Part shown: positions 14,025 to 23,202 of the stretch, piece after piece | Layout: each line of letters starts with the position of its first letter | Numbering within the stretch: the stretch's first letter is position 1 | Virus record (IMG/VR): IMGVR_UViG_3300044712_000182 | Location: 1-60,011 of that record | Strand: one strand, 5' to 3' | Source of the DNA: a virus | DNA: 60,011 nucleotides | Notes under the pieces: generated by a model | The model's input: only the letters and a program-made list of their open reading frames with translations | Told to the model about the DNA's origin: nothing | The model's database searches: none | Translations under genes and position numbers: made by a program

Positions 14025-15682
14025 TAGTACCCCAAATAGGTGGTAACGCCCAACTCAGAGCGCCCCGCCGTTTCCAGTTCCCAGAATTGATAGATGTCAT
14101 CTGCCGCGCGAGAGACATACCACGTGTATTCAGCGACTCGCATGTTGTAAATCTTTGCGCCTAATCCGTTGATGAAATAGTCTTCATCCACGCCGGATAC
14201 AGTTTCTGTTAGGCGTACACGAGTGCCTATGTCACACAACATGAACGCGCCCATCAGACCGAATGATCTGTTGGCGGTGAATGTGACGCTGTTTATCATC
14301 GTTTTTGGGTCGGACTTTCTGGCAACGATAATATTAGTCAATGCCGCCGCGAAGGTCGGGTCATCCTGGTATTTCATATCCAGAGACACAACATAAGAAC
14401 CATATTTCGACTTAGCCGTATCGCTCTCTGCAACGTAGGTAATGGGATCGTAGGTGTAAACACCCTTGCCAATAGCACATAACTTTGTTATGTATCCAGT
14501 TACTGTTCCCGTGTTGGTAATTGTTCCATAGTTGATTGAGTCGGAGCCGATTTCAACCGTCAAGGCCAGTAGACTTGTCATGTCCGTACCTGTGCCTGCG
14601 CTTGCCGCGTTCATAAGGTAGTGAGTTGTGCCTACCGTTGCTACAACGTTTAGGCCCGTAACATAAGTTGCCGCGCCGTCGGGATCGCGGAATCTGCCGC
14701 GCAATCCGCTAATCGTTTCCCCTGCGTCAATCTCGATAACTTTGTCAAGGTTGAATAAAGTTGTGTTCGCTGCCGCGTCAATCTTTCTGGGATAGCAGAC
14801 TGACTTCGCGGTGGTGATGATTTCCTCGCCGTGTGAGATGGTGGCGGTCTTCATTTCGTCTTCAAGGTCAAGCGGGATGGTTTCGTCGAGGATTATCTTG
14901 TCGCCTGTTTCTTGAAGTAAAAATTCTCCCGTTTCCATAAGCAGGAATCCGCACAGGTTTGTTGGCTTTGCGACTTCATCCGTTGGTAAGGTGTTGGAAC
15001 GGGTATTCTTTCCTTCGATGGCTAGAATTTCATCGGAGAATTTATCGTGCTTAATATAGACCCTTCCCTGCTCACTAACAGATGCTTTCTGGAACTCCGA
15101 CATGGCCTTAGTGTGTCCGCCCTTCAAGGTATCAAACACATACGGGAAGGTGAACTCGCAATCTGATAACTCGTAACCCATGGGAGCGATAGGCATGTTG
15201 GCAACAATCAGCGTACCAACCTCTGCCGCCGTCTTGTTCGTGGTGTATTCCGGCAGATCAATCTCGTGGATGGCGGCTTGTTCCATCCAATCCAGAACGG
15301 TTACAAGTGTCTTTCTTTCCCCGTATCTCAGGGGTTGCGGCTTGATTCCATTAGGAGGTATCCTGCCGTAAAATAATGTCTTAGTGTCATTTTCGTAAAC
15401 CGCCACGAGTTTTATCTGCAGCCCTGCGGCGAATCCAGAACGGCAATTCGTATTTCCAGGTGAGTAGTATCCAACCAGGCCAGCAGAATTATTCTCGGAG
15501 TTGTCAAAACACAACGTCATCTCCCCCGTATCCGCAACCCTATCGTTTACGCTATTTCCCCTGATTCCGTAAGTATAAGATATGGGATGAGAGTGGCAGA
15601 TGTCGGAAGAAACATCAGTCCACTCTCCCAAGTTTCCTTGCAACTTGGCGTAAATAGTAATAGAGTTGAAGTCTACTGTCAT
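14024..15682 (-). CDS. Baseplate/tail-tip structural protein
   Basis: 552 residues. No strong motif, but place (between tape measure and fibres), length and beta-rich sequence (TVDFNSITIYAKLQGNLGEW, YVSRAADDIYQFWELETAG) fit the distal tail/tail-tip protein of siphoviruses. Near identical in copy 2 (54796-56454). Confidence 0.6.
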   Translation of the reverse strand: MTVDFNSITIYAKLQGNLGEWTDVSSDICHSHPISYTYGIRGNSVNDRVADTGEMTLCFDNSENNSAGLVGYYSPGNTNCRSGFAAGLQIKLVAVYENDTKTLFYGRIPPNGIKPQPLRYGERKTLVTVLDWMEQAAIHEIDLPEYTTNKTAAEVGTLIVANMPIAPMGYELSDCEFTFPYVFDTLKGGHTKAMSEFQKASVSEQGRVYIKHDKFSDEILAIEGKNTRSNTLPTDEVAKPTNLCGFLLMETGEFLLQETGDKIILDETIPLDLEDEMKTATISHGEEIITTAKSVCYPRKIDAAANTTLFNLDKVIEIDAGETISGLRGRFRDPDGAATYVTGLNVVATVGTTHYLMNAASAGTGTDMTSLLALTVEIGSDSINYGTITNTGTVTGYITKLCAIGKGVYTYDPITYVAESDTAKSKYGSYVVSLDMKYQDDPTFAAALTNIIVARKSDPKTMINSVTFTANRSFGLMGAFMLCDIGTRVRLTETVSGVDEDYFINGLGAKIYNMRVAEYTWYVSRAADDIYQFWELETAGRSELGVTTYLGY

Positions 15683-17157
15683 GCGTTGCCCTGTATAACC
15701 GCGTCTCTGACCGACCTTGCAATCTGATCGGGAAGGGTTGTCAGCATAGCCATAAACTCTTTGACCTCTGGACTTCCGCCGCTATCTCCCCTGCCGATGT
15801 CCACGTTTTCACCAGACGACGCCGCAATCAAGAAGGAATCATTCGGGTATCCTGGGGGAACGACCATATCAAGGCCAGATGCGCCATTAGCACCAGGTAT
15901 AACTGGTCCGGACATTGCGTCTTGCCAATATGAGTCTGTGCTTGCGTGCTTAGATGGACTTCCTTCTGTTTTATAAACCGTTTTAATTGTCGTTGTTATC
16001 TGCGATGGGATATTTCCAAAGGCAGAGATAAGCGCATCGACCTCTGACAGAACGGCGTTAGAACTTGCGATAGCCGCTTCCGAATAAATGCCCCATTGCT
16101 CGCCAAGAGAAAGCAGATAGGCCGTTTCTTTTTCGTCTAATTTGCCATCAGCCGCCAGCCGTTCTTCCAATAAACTTAGAACAATTCTTCGGGTGGCTTC
16201 TTCAACCGCATCAGCGGACTTACCCTGCAAGTCCATGAATTGCTCGACGGTTGGAAGTAAATCCTGATAGGAAGTGTATACATCCGAGTTTGCGCTTGCG
16301 AGTCCGTTTGTGGCTTCGACGTTTGCTAACAGGTCTGGATTCAATGCCATAATCTTATCGGCGAATTTACTTACCAACTCAGACAGGAGATTGAAGCCAA
16401 GTCCAGTTAGCGCGGTTGTTCCCAACTTGAATAAATTTACATCCGCTTTGGATGCTTGGTCTGTTATGTAGGCCAGAACGATGTTGAAGTCCGTCAGGAT
16501 GGGCATAGCGTCTTGACCCATTGTGTAGGCCATGCCCTTTACAGAATCTTCTACCGCATCCACAGACCGCTTGTAAGCGTAGGTTACTTGTTGTGCTTCT
16601 TTAGTTACAACGAGATTATCCGCAATCGCGGCGGTTGCGGCGTCAATCCCGTCCGCGCCGACTTCTAGCAGTTTACCCATCGCCATGCCAGAACGCCCGA
16701 AGTTTTCGGTGAGGAATTTTGCTTTCTCGGCGGCTGTGCCAAGTGAAAGATACTGACGGGATAAATCCTTCAACCCTTCGATTGACGTATCAATGCCCTT
16801 GCGTCCTGCGGCGGTCAAGGCGGTATTCAGTTGCTCTTGTGAGATAAATAGATCGTCAGCCGCTTGAGCCAGGCGCGACATATCCTCAATGTTGATGCCC
16901 GTCATCCTAGACATATCGGTCATGGATGAAACATAAGCATCGGTGGCGTCTACCGAACTTCGTACATAGTCAATGAATTTCTTTACCGCAGTAGCGGCAA
17001 GCATGAATGCTCCAGCCGCGTCAATAGAGATTCCCGTGACCTTCTTGAACTTGTCAGAGAATTGCCCCATCGCGGTTTTAGAGTCAGTCAAACCCTTATT
17101 GAGCTTGCTTGAATCCGCGAATATCTCGTAGAACAAAGAGCCTATCTTCGTCGCCAT
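15679..17157 (-). CDS. Tail tape measure protein
   Basis: 492 residues, short for the family, implying a short tail. IGSLFYEIFADSSKLNKGLTDSKTAMGQFSDKF opens it, followed by long Ala-rich helices and the FAxxAERIxxM-like motif NFGRSGMAMGKLLEVGADGI near 170. Ortholog 56451-57929; the region near residues 330-430 differs most. Confidence 0.85.
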   Translation of the reverse strand: MATKIGSLFYEIFADSSKLNKGLTDSKTAMGQFSDKFKKVTGISIDAAGAFMLAATAVKKFIDYVRSSVDATDAYVSSMTDMSRMTGINIEDMSRLAQAADDLFISQEQLNTALTAAGRKGIDTSIEGLKDLSRQYLSLGTAAEKAKFLTENFGRSGMAMGKLLEVGADGIDAATAAIADNLVVTKEAQQVTYAYKRSVDAVEDSVKGMAYTMGQDAMPILTDFNIVLAYITDQASKADVNLFKLGTTALTGLGFNLLSELVSKFADKIMALNPDLLANVEATNGLASANSDVYTSYQDLLPTVEQFMDLQGKSADAVEEATRRIVLSLLEERLAADGKLDEKETAYLLSLGEQWGIYSEAAIASSNAVLSEVDALISAFGNIPSQITTTIKTVYKTEGSPSKHASTDSYWQDAMSGPVIPGANGASGLDMVVPPGYPNDSFLIAASSGENVDIGRGDSGGSPEVKEFMAMLTTLPDQIARSVRDAVIQGNA

Positions 17158-17339
17158 GACTGCCTCTGCGGTTTGTGCGATTCTTTATACTTGTTTACGG
17201 CGTCGTCTATCTGAAAATGGTTGTGCAAATCTTGTATGCTTAGAGAGCGGACATCTTTTAGTGTCCACCCGAAGCGTTCACACATTGACCATTCCCAGTA
17301 TTCGTGAGGAGCGGGTGCGCCATAAAATGACTGGAACAC
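17142..17339 (-). CDS. Tail assembly chaperone, second part (frameshift product)
   Basis: 65-residue frame (FQSFYGAPAPHEYWEWSMCE) beginning behind the stop of the tail chaperone gene. Reading the CCCAAAC heptamer at 17351-17357 with a -1 shift continues without a stop into this frame, giving the G-T type fusion that coats the tape measure. Independent start at a GTG is possible but has no good ribosome site. Confidence 0.7.
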   Translation of the reverse strand: MFQSFYGAPAPHEYWEWSMCERFGWTLKDVRSLSIQDLHNHFQIDDAVNKYKESHKPQRQSWRRR

Positions 17340-17347
17340 CCGCTTAC

Positions 17348-17587
17348 TCAGTTTGGGTCAGAGAGCGGATTGGCAATCTTTAGGACTAGAGCCTTGAATA
17401 GCATCTTGTACTCGCCCATTTTCATCTTTTTGATTTCAGCCGGGTCGAGGCCAGTAATCCTGCCAATCGTTTCAAACTCGCCTTTTTGGGAGAAGGCGGG
17501 GTTCTTTACCTTCTCCCAATCTTCCACCGTGATCTGATTCAGGTCAAATGTAATTTCATCCCCATTTGCCAGAGTGAAGTCAGCCAT
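17348..17587 (-). CDS. Tail assembly chaperone (G-like)
   Basis: 79 residues, MADFTLANGDEITFDLNQIT followed by a helical C-terminus. Between tail tube and tape measure, the fixed place of gpG-type chaperones. The slippery CCCAAAC lies immediately before the TGA stop. One residue differs from copy 2 (58120-58359). Confidence 0.75.
   Translation of the reverse strand: MADFTLANGDEITFDLNQITVEDWEKVKNPAFSQKGEFETIGRITGLDPAEIKKMKMGEYKMLFKALVLKIANPLSDPN
17351..17357 (-). other. -1 ribosomal frameshift site CCCAAAC
   Basis: Heptamer C CCA AAC in the chaperone reading frame, directly followed by TGA. Fits X XXY YYZ. Identical at 58123-58129 in copy 2. Confidence 0.8.
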
Positions 17588-18003
17588 TAGTTAGTTCCTT
17601 CGGTGCGTGCGCCGTTCTGCTGGAATGAAACCGAGGTGGTAACAGCATCCGAATACGGATAGCCGTAACTCACGCCCAAAGAGATGGCGGGCATGGTATA
17701 TTTCGGTTTGGTCGTGGCGGTTCCTTCAGGACTCCAGACTAGCGTACCCGCGTTTCCTTCGTTCAAAGTTGAATACATAGCCGTGCCGGTCAAAGCCGTC
17801 CCGGTCTGCATGAGTGCTTCAAACTGCGCCTGCCCATCTTTAGGCCCGGAAATGTAATTCTTGTTAGCATCAGCGCCAGCCGTTGTTTCGATCAGGTCGA
17901 TTGACGGCGTATAACTAAACGTGCGCTGATCCCCGGTGAGAGTATAGGTTCCGGTTCCATACTGCCACTTGACATCTAATGCACTACCAGAAAAGTCAGC
18001 CAT
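17587..18003 (-). CDS. Major tail tube protein
   Basis: 138 residues, beta-rich (MADFSGSALDVKWQYGTGTY ... SVSFQQNGARTEGTN). Position directly upstream of the chaperones and size fit the tube subunit. Near identical to 58359-58775. Confidence 0.7.
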   Translation of the reverse strand: MADFSGSALDVKWQYGTGTYTLTGDQRTFSYTPSIDLIETTAGADANKNYISGPKDGQAQFEALMQTGTALTGTAMYSTLNEGNAGTLVWSPEGTATTKPKYTMPAISLGVSYGYPYSDAVTTSVSFQQNGARTEGTN

Positions 18004-18006
18004 TTA

Positions 18007-18432
18007 TTACTCCTTTGATACTCTAATTCGATATACGCCGCCCGCGTTGTAAATCCGTTTTCCGCTTGCGGTTATTTCAGTATTTTCAATCTCTGTTTCC
18101 CGTGCGCTCCAAAAGTTAGTCCATCCGGTTACTGTGATAGTCGCTCCTTGAAATAGATTGTCAATTTGTGTGGCTATGTTGCCAGCAGCCGCCCCGCTTA
18201 CATTTGTGTACCCCCTGATATACATGAGGTCATTCACAGACCTGCGAGGAGTTAGGTTGTCATCCATAGCCGACTGATAACTAAACACGACATAAGGCAG
18301 GGTCGCTTCATCCGGCGCGATGTTGAAATAGACTGACGCTGTGCCATTTAGTAAAGCGGTGAGAGCCGTACCCTGCGATAGTTTTGAAAACACGGCGCTT
18401 GATAATGCGTTCATAAGATTATTGACTCCCAT
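18007..18432 (-). CDS. Tail terminator/completion protein
   Basis: 141 residues; LSSAVFSKLSQGTALTALLNG near the start and LPYVVFSYQSAM near 45 fit the DUF3168-like tail terminator fold that caps the tube. Ortholog 58779-59204. Confidence 0.65.
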   Translation of the reverse strand: MGVNNLMNALSSAVFSKLSQGTALTALLNGTASVYFNIAPDEATLPYVVFSYQSAMDDNLTPRRSVNDLMYIRGYTNVSGAAAGNIATQIDNLFQGATITVTGWTNFWSARETEIENTEITASGKRIYNAGGVYRIRVSKE

Positions 18433-18830
18433 TCCTTGCCGGAGTTATATCGTTTGGAAACTTCCTCGGCAGCAGGGGTTAGGTAGGGTCGCTCCCCACC
18501 TTTCCTAACGGCACCAGGATATTCGACATAGACCGCATAATTCACGCACGCACCCACGTTGGCATATCCTTCCTTCTCTGGAATTGGGAACGGTTCAGTT
18601 TCCACTCCTGGTTGCTTGCTGTTCGCTTCACCAGCCGCCTTTGAATAACCATCCTCTTTCGATGTCGCGGTGTAGATCGAGTTCTTGAGTGCGGTTGTGT
18701 CCCACGGTGCTTTATTCTTTGCGAGTTCTTCAATCTGAAATGCGGCGCGTCTAATCACAGCATCCACGTTTGTACCCAACTTGGCTGCTATTCTGTCACA
18801 CTCTCTGGTGTCTAATCTAACTTGATTCAC
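18411..18830 (-). CDS. HK97 gp10-like head-tail protein
   Basis: About 140 residues from a GTG (VNQVRLDTRE), the start used by the copy-2 gene. Features of the gp10 family: AAFQIEELAKNKAPWDTTALKNSIYT, YAVYVEYP, RPYLTPAAEE. Overlaps both neighbours. Ortholog 59183-59602. Confidence 0.75.
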   Translation of the reverse strand: MNQVRLDTRECDRIAAKLGTNVDAVIRRAAFQIEELAKNKAPWDTTALKNSIYTATSKEDGYSKAAGEANSKQPGVETEPFPIPEKEGYANVGACVNYAVYVEYPGAVRKGGERPYLTPAAEEVSKRYNSGKEWESIIL

Positions 18831-19183
18831 ACTCGCTCCAACATGCACCTAGTAGTGGCGTGCCAACTTCTATCGTCGTAGACTGTAACCACGTTGTAAG
18901 TATCATCATCAAACTTGACTTGATTCTTTGTGGTGATTACTGTGTCATAAGGCAGGGTAAGAATTACTTGTGTAAACGGGATATAACCACCTCCTGCCTG
19001 CATTTCCTTGCCGCCTTTTATATCTAGTCTACAAATAGATGTGCCTACCGTTCCCCATGAGGTAGAGAATCCGCCTTGCCCGTCTGACGTGTTCGTTCCA
19101 GACAGAATGTAGCAAGTCCCCGGCATGGTCAATTCCAGGGTGTCGCGCATCCAAGTCAAATCGCTGTCAGAAAGTAAACTCAT
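18827..19183 (-). CDS. Head closure / head-tail joining protein
   Basis: 118 residues: MRDTLELTMPGTCYI, LPYDTVITTKNQVKFDDDTYNVVTVYDDRSW match the SPP1 gp16/HK97 gp9-like head closure pattern. Residues 30-45 differ from copy 2 (59599-59961). Confidence 0.7.
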   Translation of the reverse strand: MSLLSDSDLTWMRDTLELTMPGTCYILSGTNTSDGQGGFSTSWGTVGTSICRLDIKGGKEMQAGGGYIPFTQVILTLPYDTVITTKNQVKFDDDTYNVVTVYDDRSWHATTRCMLERV

Positions 19184-19740
19184 GTATCACCGCGATAGAT
19201 CGTGACCGATTGGATAGGCTTTAGCCCGTTGTAGTAATTCGCCTGCGCCATATACTGCGCTCGAAGTTGGCTGGCCTTGATTGAATGATTGTCAGTCGAG
19301 AAGTCAAACCGTTGTGCTACCTGCGCGGCCTTGTTCTGCCAGACTTCGGCAGCCGCCCCGTAGAGGTCATAGGTTCTGGTGGTGATGTAATAAGCCGTGC
19401 CGACCTGGTTTGCGGTGAAGGTTACAATGCCACGCGCATAATCCACAGAGTAGCCACTCGTACCAACAGACGACCCCGCCGATGTTTGCAGATAGGTGAC
19501 AGTCCCTTGCTCGATGTCCTGTAATCCAGAATGATACTCGCGGTATGTCACAGACCCAGCCATCTGCCACGGGGTAACGGTGAGCGGGTAGAATTGCACA
19601 TCCGCTCTGTGATTGTCAAGAACGGTTTGCAGTTGGTCGTCTGACCAATACGTAACCGTGCCGATTGTATAATCAGCCGTTCCAGTTACTGTCATTGTTC
19701 TCAATGACGTTATTAAATCTGACATTCCTGTTCTGCTCAT
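19180..19740 (-). CDS. Head-tail adaptor
   Basis: 186 residues; helical N-terminus (SDLITSLRTMT, YWSDDQLQTVLDNHRAD) and C-terminus with a beta domain between. Place after capsid genes and before head closure fits the gp6/gp15-like adaptor. Copy 2 has only its 3' end within the window. Confidence 0.55.
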   Translation of the reverse strand: MSRTGMSDLITSLRTMTVTGTADYTIGTVTYWSDDQLQTVLDNHRADVQFYPLTVTPWQMAGSVTYREYHSGLQDIEQGTVTYLQTSAGSSVGTSGYSVDYARGIVTFTANQVGTAYYITTRTYDLYGAAAEVWQNKAAQVAQRFDFSTDNHSIKASQLRAQYMAQANYYNGLKPIQSVTIYRGDT

Positions 19741-20378
19741 ACTCTAAACCTTATATGGTCGTCTAGTAATTTCTTTTTCATCATGGCAATCCTGTTCTTT
19801 GCGTTCAATCCATGCCATCCGATGATTACGGGGTTATCAACCATATTCACGTTCACGGTTGCGTTGTACCTGTCGTCCATTTTGAAAACCAACTCAGGAT
19901 ACTTCTTTGTTAGGTCGTTGAACGCTCCCTGCTCCATCCACCTTTTGTCACCAGGAAACGCATCCCACCATTCACGCATAAACTCTTTTACGCCATCTCC
20001 GTTTCTCACAAAAGTAACTCCGACATTCAGGTGGGCGGCGATGTTATTGGCGTTATGCTCACAACAACCGATAAACTTATCTGTAAATGCTTCTCGTAAA
20101 TCTTCCTCGAAGTCAACCACGGCGGCGTCCGTGTCAATCCAGAAAACGTACTCATATCCTCTTTCCAGACAGTCGAGGATCATTTTTATCTTGTGCCAGC
20201 CGCCAGTCGTCAATCCTTTTTCGTTGCAATAATCACCAAAATAAGCGACGTAATCCATTTGATGCGCTCTGGCATAGGCGGCGTGTCTCTGCATGGTCAG
20301 TCGTAGCATGTCCGAGAATAAACCGCTAACGTCTGTGTCCGGCGTGTATGCCTGTTGCAAAATAATTGCGTTTCTCAT
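19737..20378 (-). CDS. GT-A type glycosyltransferase (GT34-like)
   Basis: 213 residues. AYARAHQMDYVAYFGDY, then YEYVFWIDTDAAVVDFEEDL with the DxD metal motif, MEQGAFNDL and VIIGWHGLNAKNR near the end, the pattern of galactosyl-transferase-like GT34 enzymes. Likely transfers a sugar to virion or host glycan. Lies in the head module and is coupled to the adaptor gene by overlap. Confidence 0.75.
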   Translation of the reverse strand: MRNAIILQQAYTPDTDVSGLFSDMLRLTMQRHAAYARAHQMDYVAYFGDYCNEKGLTTGGWHKIKMILDCLERGYEYVFWIDTDAAVVDFEEDLREAFTDKFIGCCEHNANNIAAHLNVGVTFVRNGDGVKEFMREWWDAFPGDKRWMEQGAFNDLTKKYPELVFKMDDRYNATVNVNMVDNPVIIGWHGLNAKNRIAMMKKKLLDDHIRFRV

Positions 20379-20689
20379 TTTGTATTCCAGTCTGTCGAAA
20401 ATAACGTGTTATAAATTTGATACGCTAAAATATCGACTGTATTTTCCTCATCCTCTAACGCTATATGTGCCGTCGTTACCCATCCATGAACCAACTCGTG
20501 AATAAAAACTTGCCACCTCATTTGCGCTAATAAGTCTGGGTTTAGATTTATTACTTCTCTCGAATAACTTATTTCACCATCAAGCGCTTCGTTTTTTTGA
20601 TTCTTAAGGTCTTTCACCTTTTTTACTTCGTATAATAGTCCGCTGATGTTTACCCTTTGTGGCAATTGTGTTTTTGGATCTATTCTCAT
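20375..20689 (-). CDS. Small zinc metallopeptidase-like protein
   Basis: 104 residues. FIHELVHGW (HExxH) near 65 and a downstream acidic segment (LEDEENTVDILAYQIYNTLF) fit a minimal ImmA/IrrE-like or phage metallopeptidase. Lies between two glycosyltransferase genes with four-base overlaps; substrate unknown. Confidence 0.65.
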   Translation of the reverse strand: MRIDPKTQLPQRVNISGLLYEVKKVKDLKNQKNEALDGEISYSREVINLNPDLLAQMRWQVFIHELVHGWVTTAHIALEDEENTVDILAYQIYNTLFSTDWNTK

Positions 20690-21828
20690 TTCAAACTCTC
20701 CTCAATGTCTTTCAGCACAGGCTTCCAGTCGCGTTCATAAACCAGATCGGCGTCATAATCTAGTGCGCCTTTACGCGCCTTTTCTCTGCTTGACGGGTGC
20801 GCCTTTTCGAGTTGTAACTTGCGCTCGATTGCCTTGACATCAGGGAAGTATTGATATGCGCCTTGTGCCGTGTAAAACGGGTGGGTATCTACAACGTCTA
20901 TCTTGTGACCACTAAAGCACAACTCGCTCATAGCCGTCCAATCGCCAACGATAACGGGAGTGCCGCACGCCTGCGCTTCGAGAATGGGAATCCCGAATCC
21001 CTCACCCATCGAGGTTAGTAAGAACACGTCCATAGTAGAATACAGGTTCGCCATAAACTCAGGCGGTGCGCCAACGAATGAATAATATGGGTCGGTGAAG
21101 ACAATATCCTTACCTATCTGCAACCCGTTTTGAGCGCACAACTCTTTGAAGTGAACCACGCTGCCATCCATGCCCTCACCTGTTGAGGTGTGCAACAAAT
21201 ACAGTGCGTTCTTGTGCGTCTGCTTGAATAGGGTAAAGGCTTCAATCATTTCCACAAAGGCTTTGCGGGAAGGACTCGCGCCTTTATTCATGCCAACCGT
21301 GCCTACAATGTATGCGTCCTTTGGGAGTTTTAGGTATTCGCGTGCTTCTTGCTTGTCTATCGGATGGTATTGCTTTGTGTCTACTCCATGAGGAACATAG
21401 TAGCAATCCATTCCGGCTTCATGCGTTTTTTGTACCCCATACTTGCTCATTGCGATTCTGCGGTATGCGTGTGATAAACGATCTCGCACAGCAGGGGGCA
21501 TGGGGTTATGGTCTACGGGATACCAGGGAATCCAATGGAATCCATAGGGTATCGTTTGTGTTTCTATCACCCATGAGTCGGTCAGCGAGAACATAATGTC
21601 CGCGCCGAACCTTCTCGTATGTTCTCCCCATATATCCTGACCATAAGGGTGAAGACCGGCAGGAAATACAGGAATCCCGTTGTAATTGATAACGTTCCCA
21701 GACAGTCCAGCGTATCCGATAATTGCGGGGTCGTGACCGTCTGCTTTCATCCTGGGTACAAACATATTAGTCTGTACGCCATAACCGCTCGACCACCACG
21801 GACAATTTGATAACCACGAAAACTTCAT
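20686..21828 (-). CDS. GT-B glycosyltransferase (GT4-like)
   Basis: 380 residues from ATG at 21828 (AAAGGG site). VGTVGMNKGASPSRK near 190, then FLLTSMGEGFGIPILEAQACGTPVIVGD with the E-x7-E donor-binding motif near 290. Uses an NDP-sugar donor. With the GT-A enzyme it could attach the sugar made by the 24.9-31.6 kb cassette. Confidence 0.85.
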   Translation of the reverse strand: MKFSWLSNCPWWSSGYGVQTNMFVPRMKADGHDPAIIGYAGLSGNVINYNGIPVFPAGLHPYGQDIWGEHTRRFGADIMFSLTDSWVIETQTIPYGFHWIPWYPVDHNPMPPAVRDRLSHAYRRIAMSKYGVQKTHEAGMDCYYVPHGVDTKQYHPIDKQEAREYLKLPKDAYIVGTVGMNKGASPSRKAFVEMIEAFTLFKQTHKNALYLLHTSTGEGMDGSVVHFKELCAQNGLQIGKDIVFTDPYYSFVGAPPEFMANLYSTMDVFLLTSMGEGFGIPILEAQACGTPVIVGDWTAMSELCFSGHKIDVVDTHPFYTAQGAYQYFPDVKAIERKLQLEKAHPSSREKARKGALDYDADLVYERDWKPVLKDIEESLK

Positions 21829-21855
21829 ACGATTTCCCTTTCGTAATCCCGTTTG

Positions 21856-21919
21856 CCGGACGGCAAGGTGGGATATGCCTTTTGTCAACCAGGGGGCTAC
21901 CCTGATTCAAGCCGTCCGG
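21856..21919. promoter_or_regulatory. Long intercistronic hairpin
   Basis: A 9-bp inverted repeat (CCGGACGGC/GCCGTCCGG) encloses an inner CAGGG/CCCTG hairpin, between the decoration protein and the glycosyltransferase. A TTTTT run follows on the plus strand only, so it would terminate plus-strand transcription; on the minus strand it may slow polymerase or protect the upstream mRNA. Confidence 0.45.
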
Positions 21920-21929
21920 TTTTTAGTCG

Positions 21930-22319
21930 TTACCGACCCATTACAGCGTTGAAGAACACAGTCAGACCGTGAGAGTCGCCATTGACGGCGGTTCCGATAA
22001 GACGCGCTCCAACATATTCACCGCCATCCACCCAGCCATCAGAGATGGTGATGGAGCGGACGGTGCCAGCAGTCCACGCGGAGCCAGCGGCAAGAGTGCC
22101 AACGGTTCCATTGAGCGCGGCCTGTGCTCCACTCGACATGGTGACGAGTTCAAAGTTCCACGCAGAACCAGCGGCGAGTGCGGTGGTTGAAACTGCAAAC
22201 GCCTCTGTAATGGTAATGCCGCCACCCTTTGCATCAGCGGGTGCTTTGTAGAACGGGTGAATGGCAGTACCAACTGCGATAGTACCAACGTACTTGTAGG
22301 TGCTATTGATATGATCCAT
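21930..22319 (-). CDS. Probable capsid decoration protein
   Basis: 129 residues, Gly/Ala/Thr-rich and beta-rich (YKYVGTIAVGTAIHPFYKAP). Directly downstream of the major capsid gene with its own ribosome site, the usual place for head decoration proteins. No specific motif. Confidence 0.5.
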   Translation of the reverse strand: MDHINSTYKYVGTIAVGTAIHPFYKAPADAKGGGITITEAFAVSTTALAAGSAWNFELVTMSSGAQAALNGTVGTLAAGSAWTAGTVRSITISDGWVDGGEYVGARLIGTAVNGDSHGLTVFFNAVMGR

Positions 22320-22328
22320 TATTTACTC

Positions 22329-23192
22329 CTATCCAGCGGGCGCAGTAGCATCAGCAAGAATCTGCACACCCAATTCAGGGCGCCACACGCCTTTGGCGTA
22401 AATAGCAGACATCACGAAGTCATAACCCCTGCGTTTCACATTGCGGTCAGGTTCGATGCGGATAGGCTGGCGCCAGTCAAGCGCGAAAGCATTACGCGGG
22501 AACACGCCACCATAGAAGTCATCGGTTGAATTAGGGGATGCGAAGACCTGATAGATGGGAACGCCCATGAAGTTAGCGACATAGCCGCTGCGGGTCATTT
22601 CATCGGTGTAACTCGGAGCCTGTGCAAGCGAGGAACCAGCGACAGATGCAGCCTTAGCCAGAACTGCATACTGATAACCATGAAGCACACAAGCGAGAGG
22701 AACACGAGAGTTTTTGTTGGCGTTGCGTGCCTGCGCGATTGCAGCGGCCACCCAAGCCCAGGTAATGGCGGTGTTGGCAGTACCAACGGTTCCACCAGTC
22801 AGGCTTGAGAACAAACCAACCAGATCACCTTCAACCTTATCAGACGCGGCGAGGCCGAGTTCTGACGCAACATCGGTGATGATATTTTCGGGCAGCATGG
22901 AGGCTGCGCGGGCATCGGAAACGAAGGCGCCAAGACCAATTTGTGCGGGGGTCAAGTCCTGGTCAGCCGACGGGGTGAAGGTGCTTGACGTGATCTCGTC
23001 AGCGTCACTCACTTCAACCGCGGTCAGTTGATTGTACTTATACCCACGGCGCACATTCATTCCGGTCTGATCGCGGAAGACCGTGACCAAGTTTTGCATG
23101 GTCGCGGTTTCACGGACGACGAAATGGGCGTCTTCTTCGATGCGCTGGGCGATGCTTGAGACATCACTCCAAACGTTATATCCAGCAGTCAT
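22329..23192 (-). CDS. Major capsid protein (HK97 fold)
   Basis: 287 residues. N-terminal helix (SSIAQRIEEDAHFVVRETATMQNLV), then YNQLTAVEVSDADEIT, central HGYQYAVLAKAA and C-terminal IRIEPDRNVKRRGYDFVMSAIYAKGVWRPELGVQI, typical of HK97-fold capsids. Follows the scaffold gene. Confidence 0.85.
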   Translation of the reverse strand: MTAGYNVWSDVSSIAQRIEEDAHFVVRETATMQNLVTVFRDQTGMNVRRGYKYNQLTAVEVSDADEITSSTFTPSADQDLTPAQIGLGAFVSDARAASMLPENIITDVASELGLAASDKVEGDLVGLFSSLTGGTVGTANTAITWAWVAAAIAQARNANKNSRVPLACVLHGYQYAVLAKAASVAGSSLAQAPSYTDEMTRSGYVANFMGVPIYQVFASPNSTDDFYGGVFPRNAFALDWRQPIRIEPDRNVKRRGYDFVMSAIYAKGVWRPELGVQILADATAPAG

Positions 23193-23202
23193 TTATTACT
23201 CC

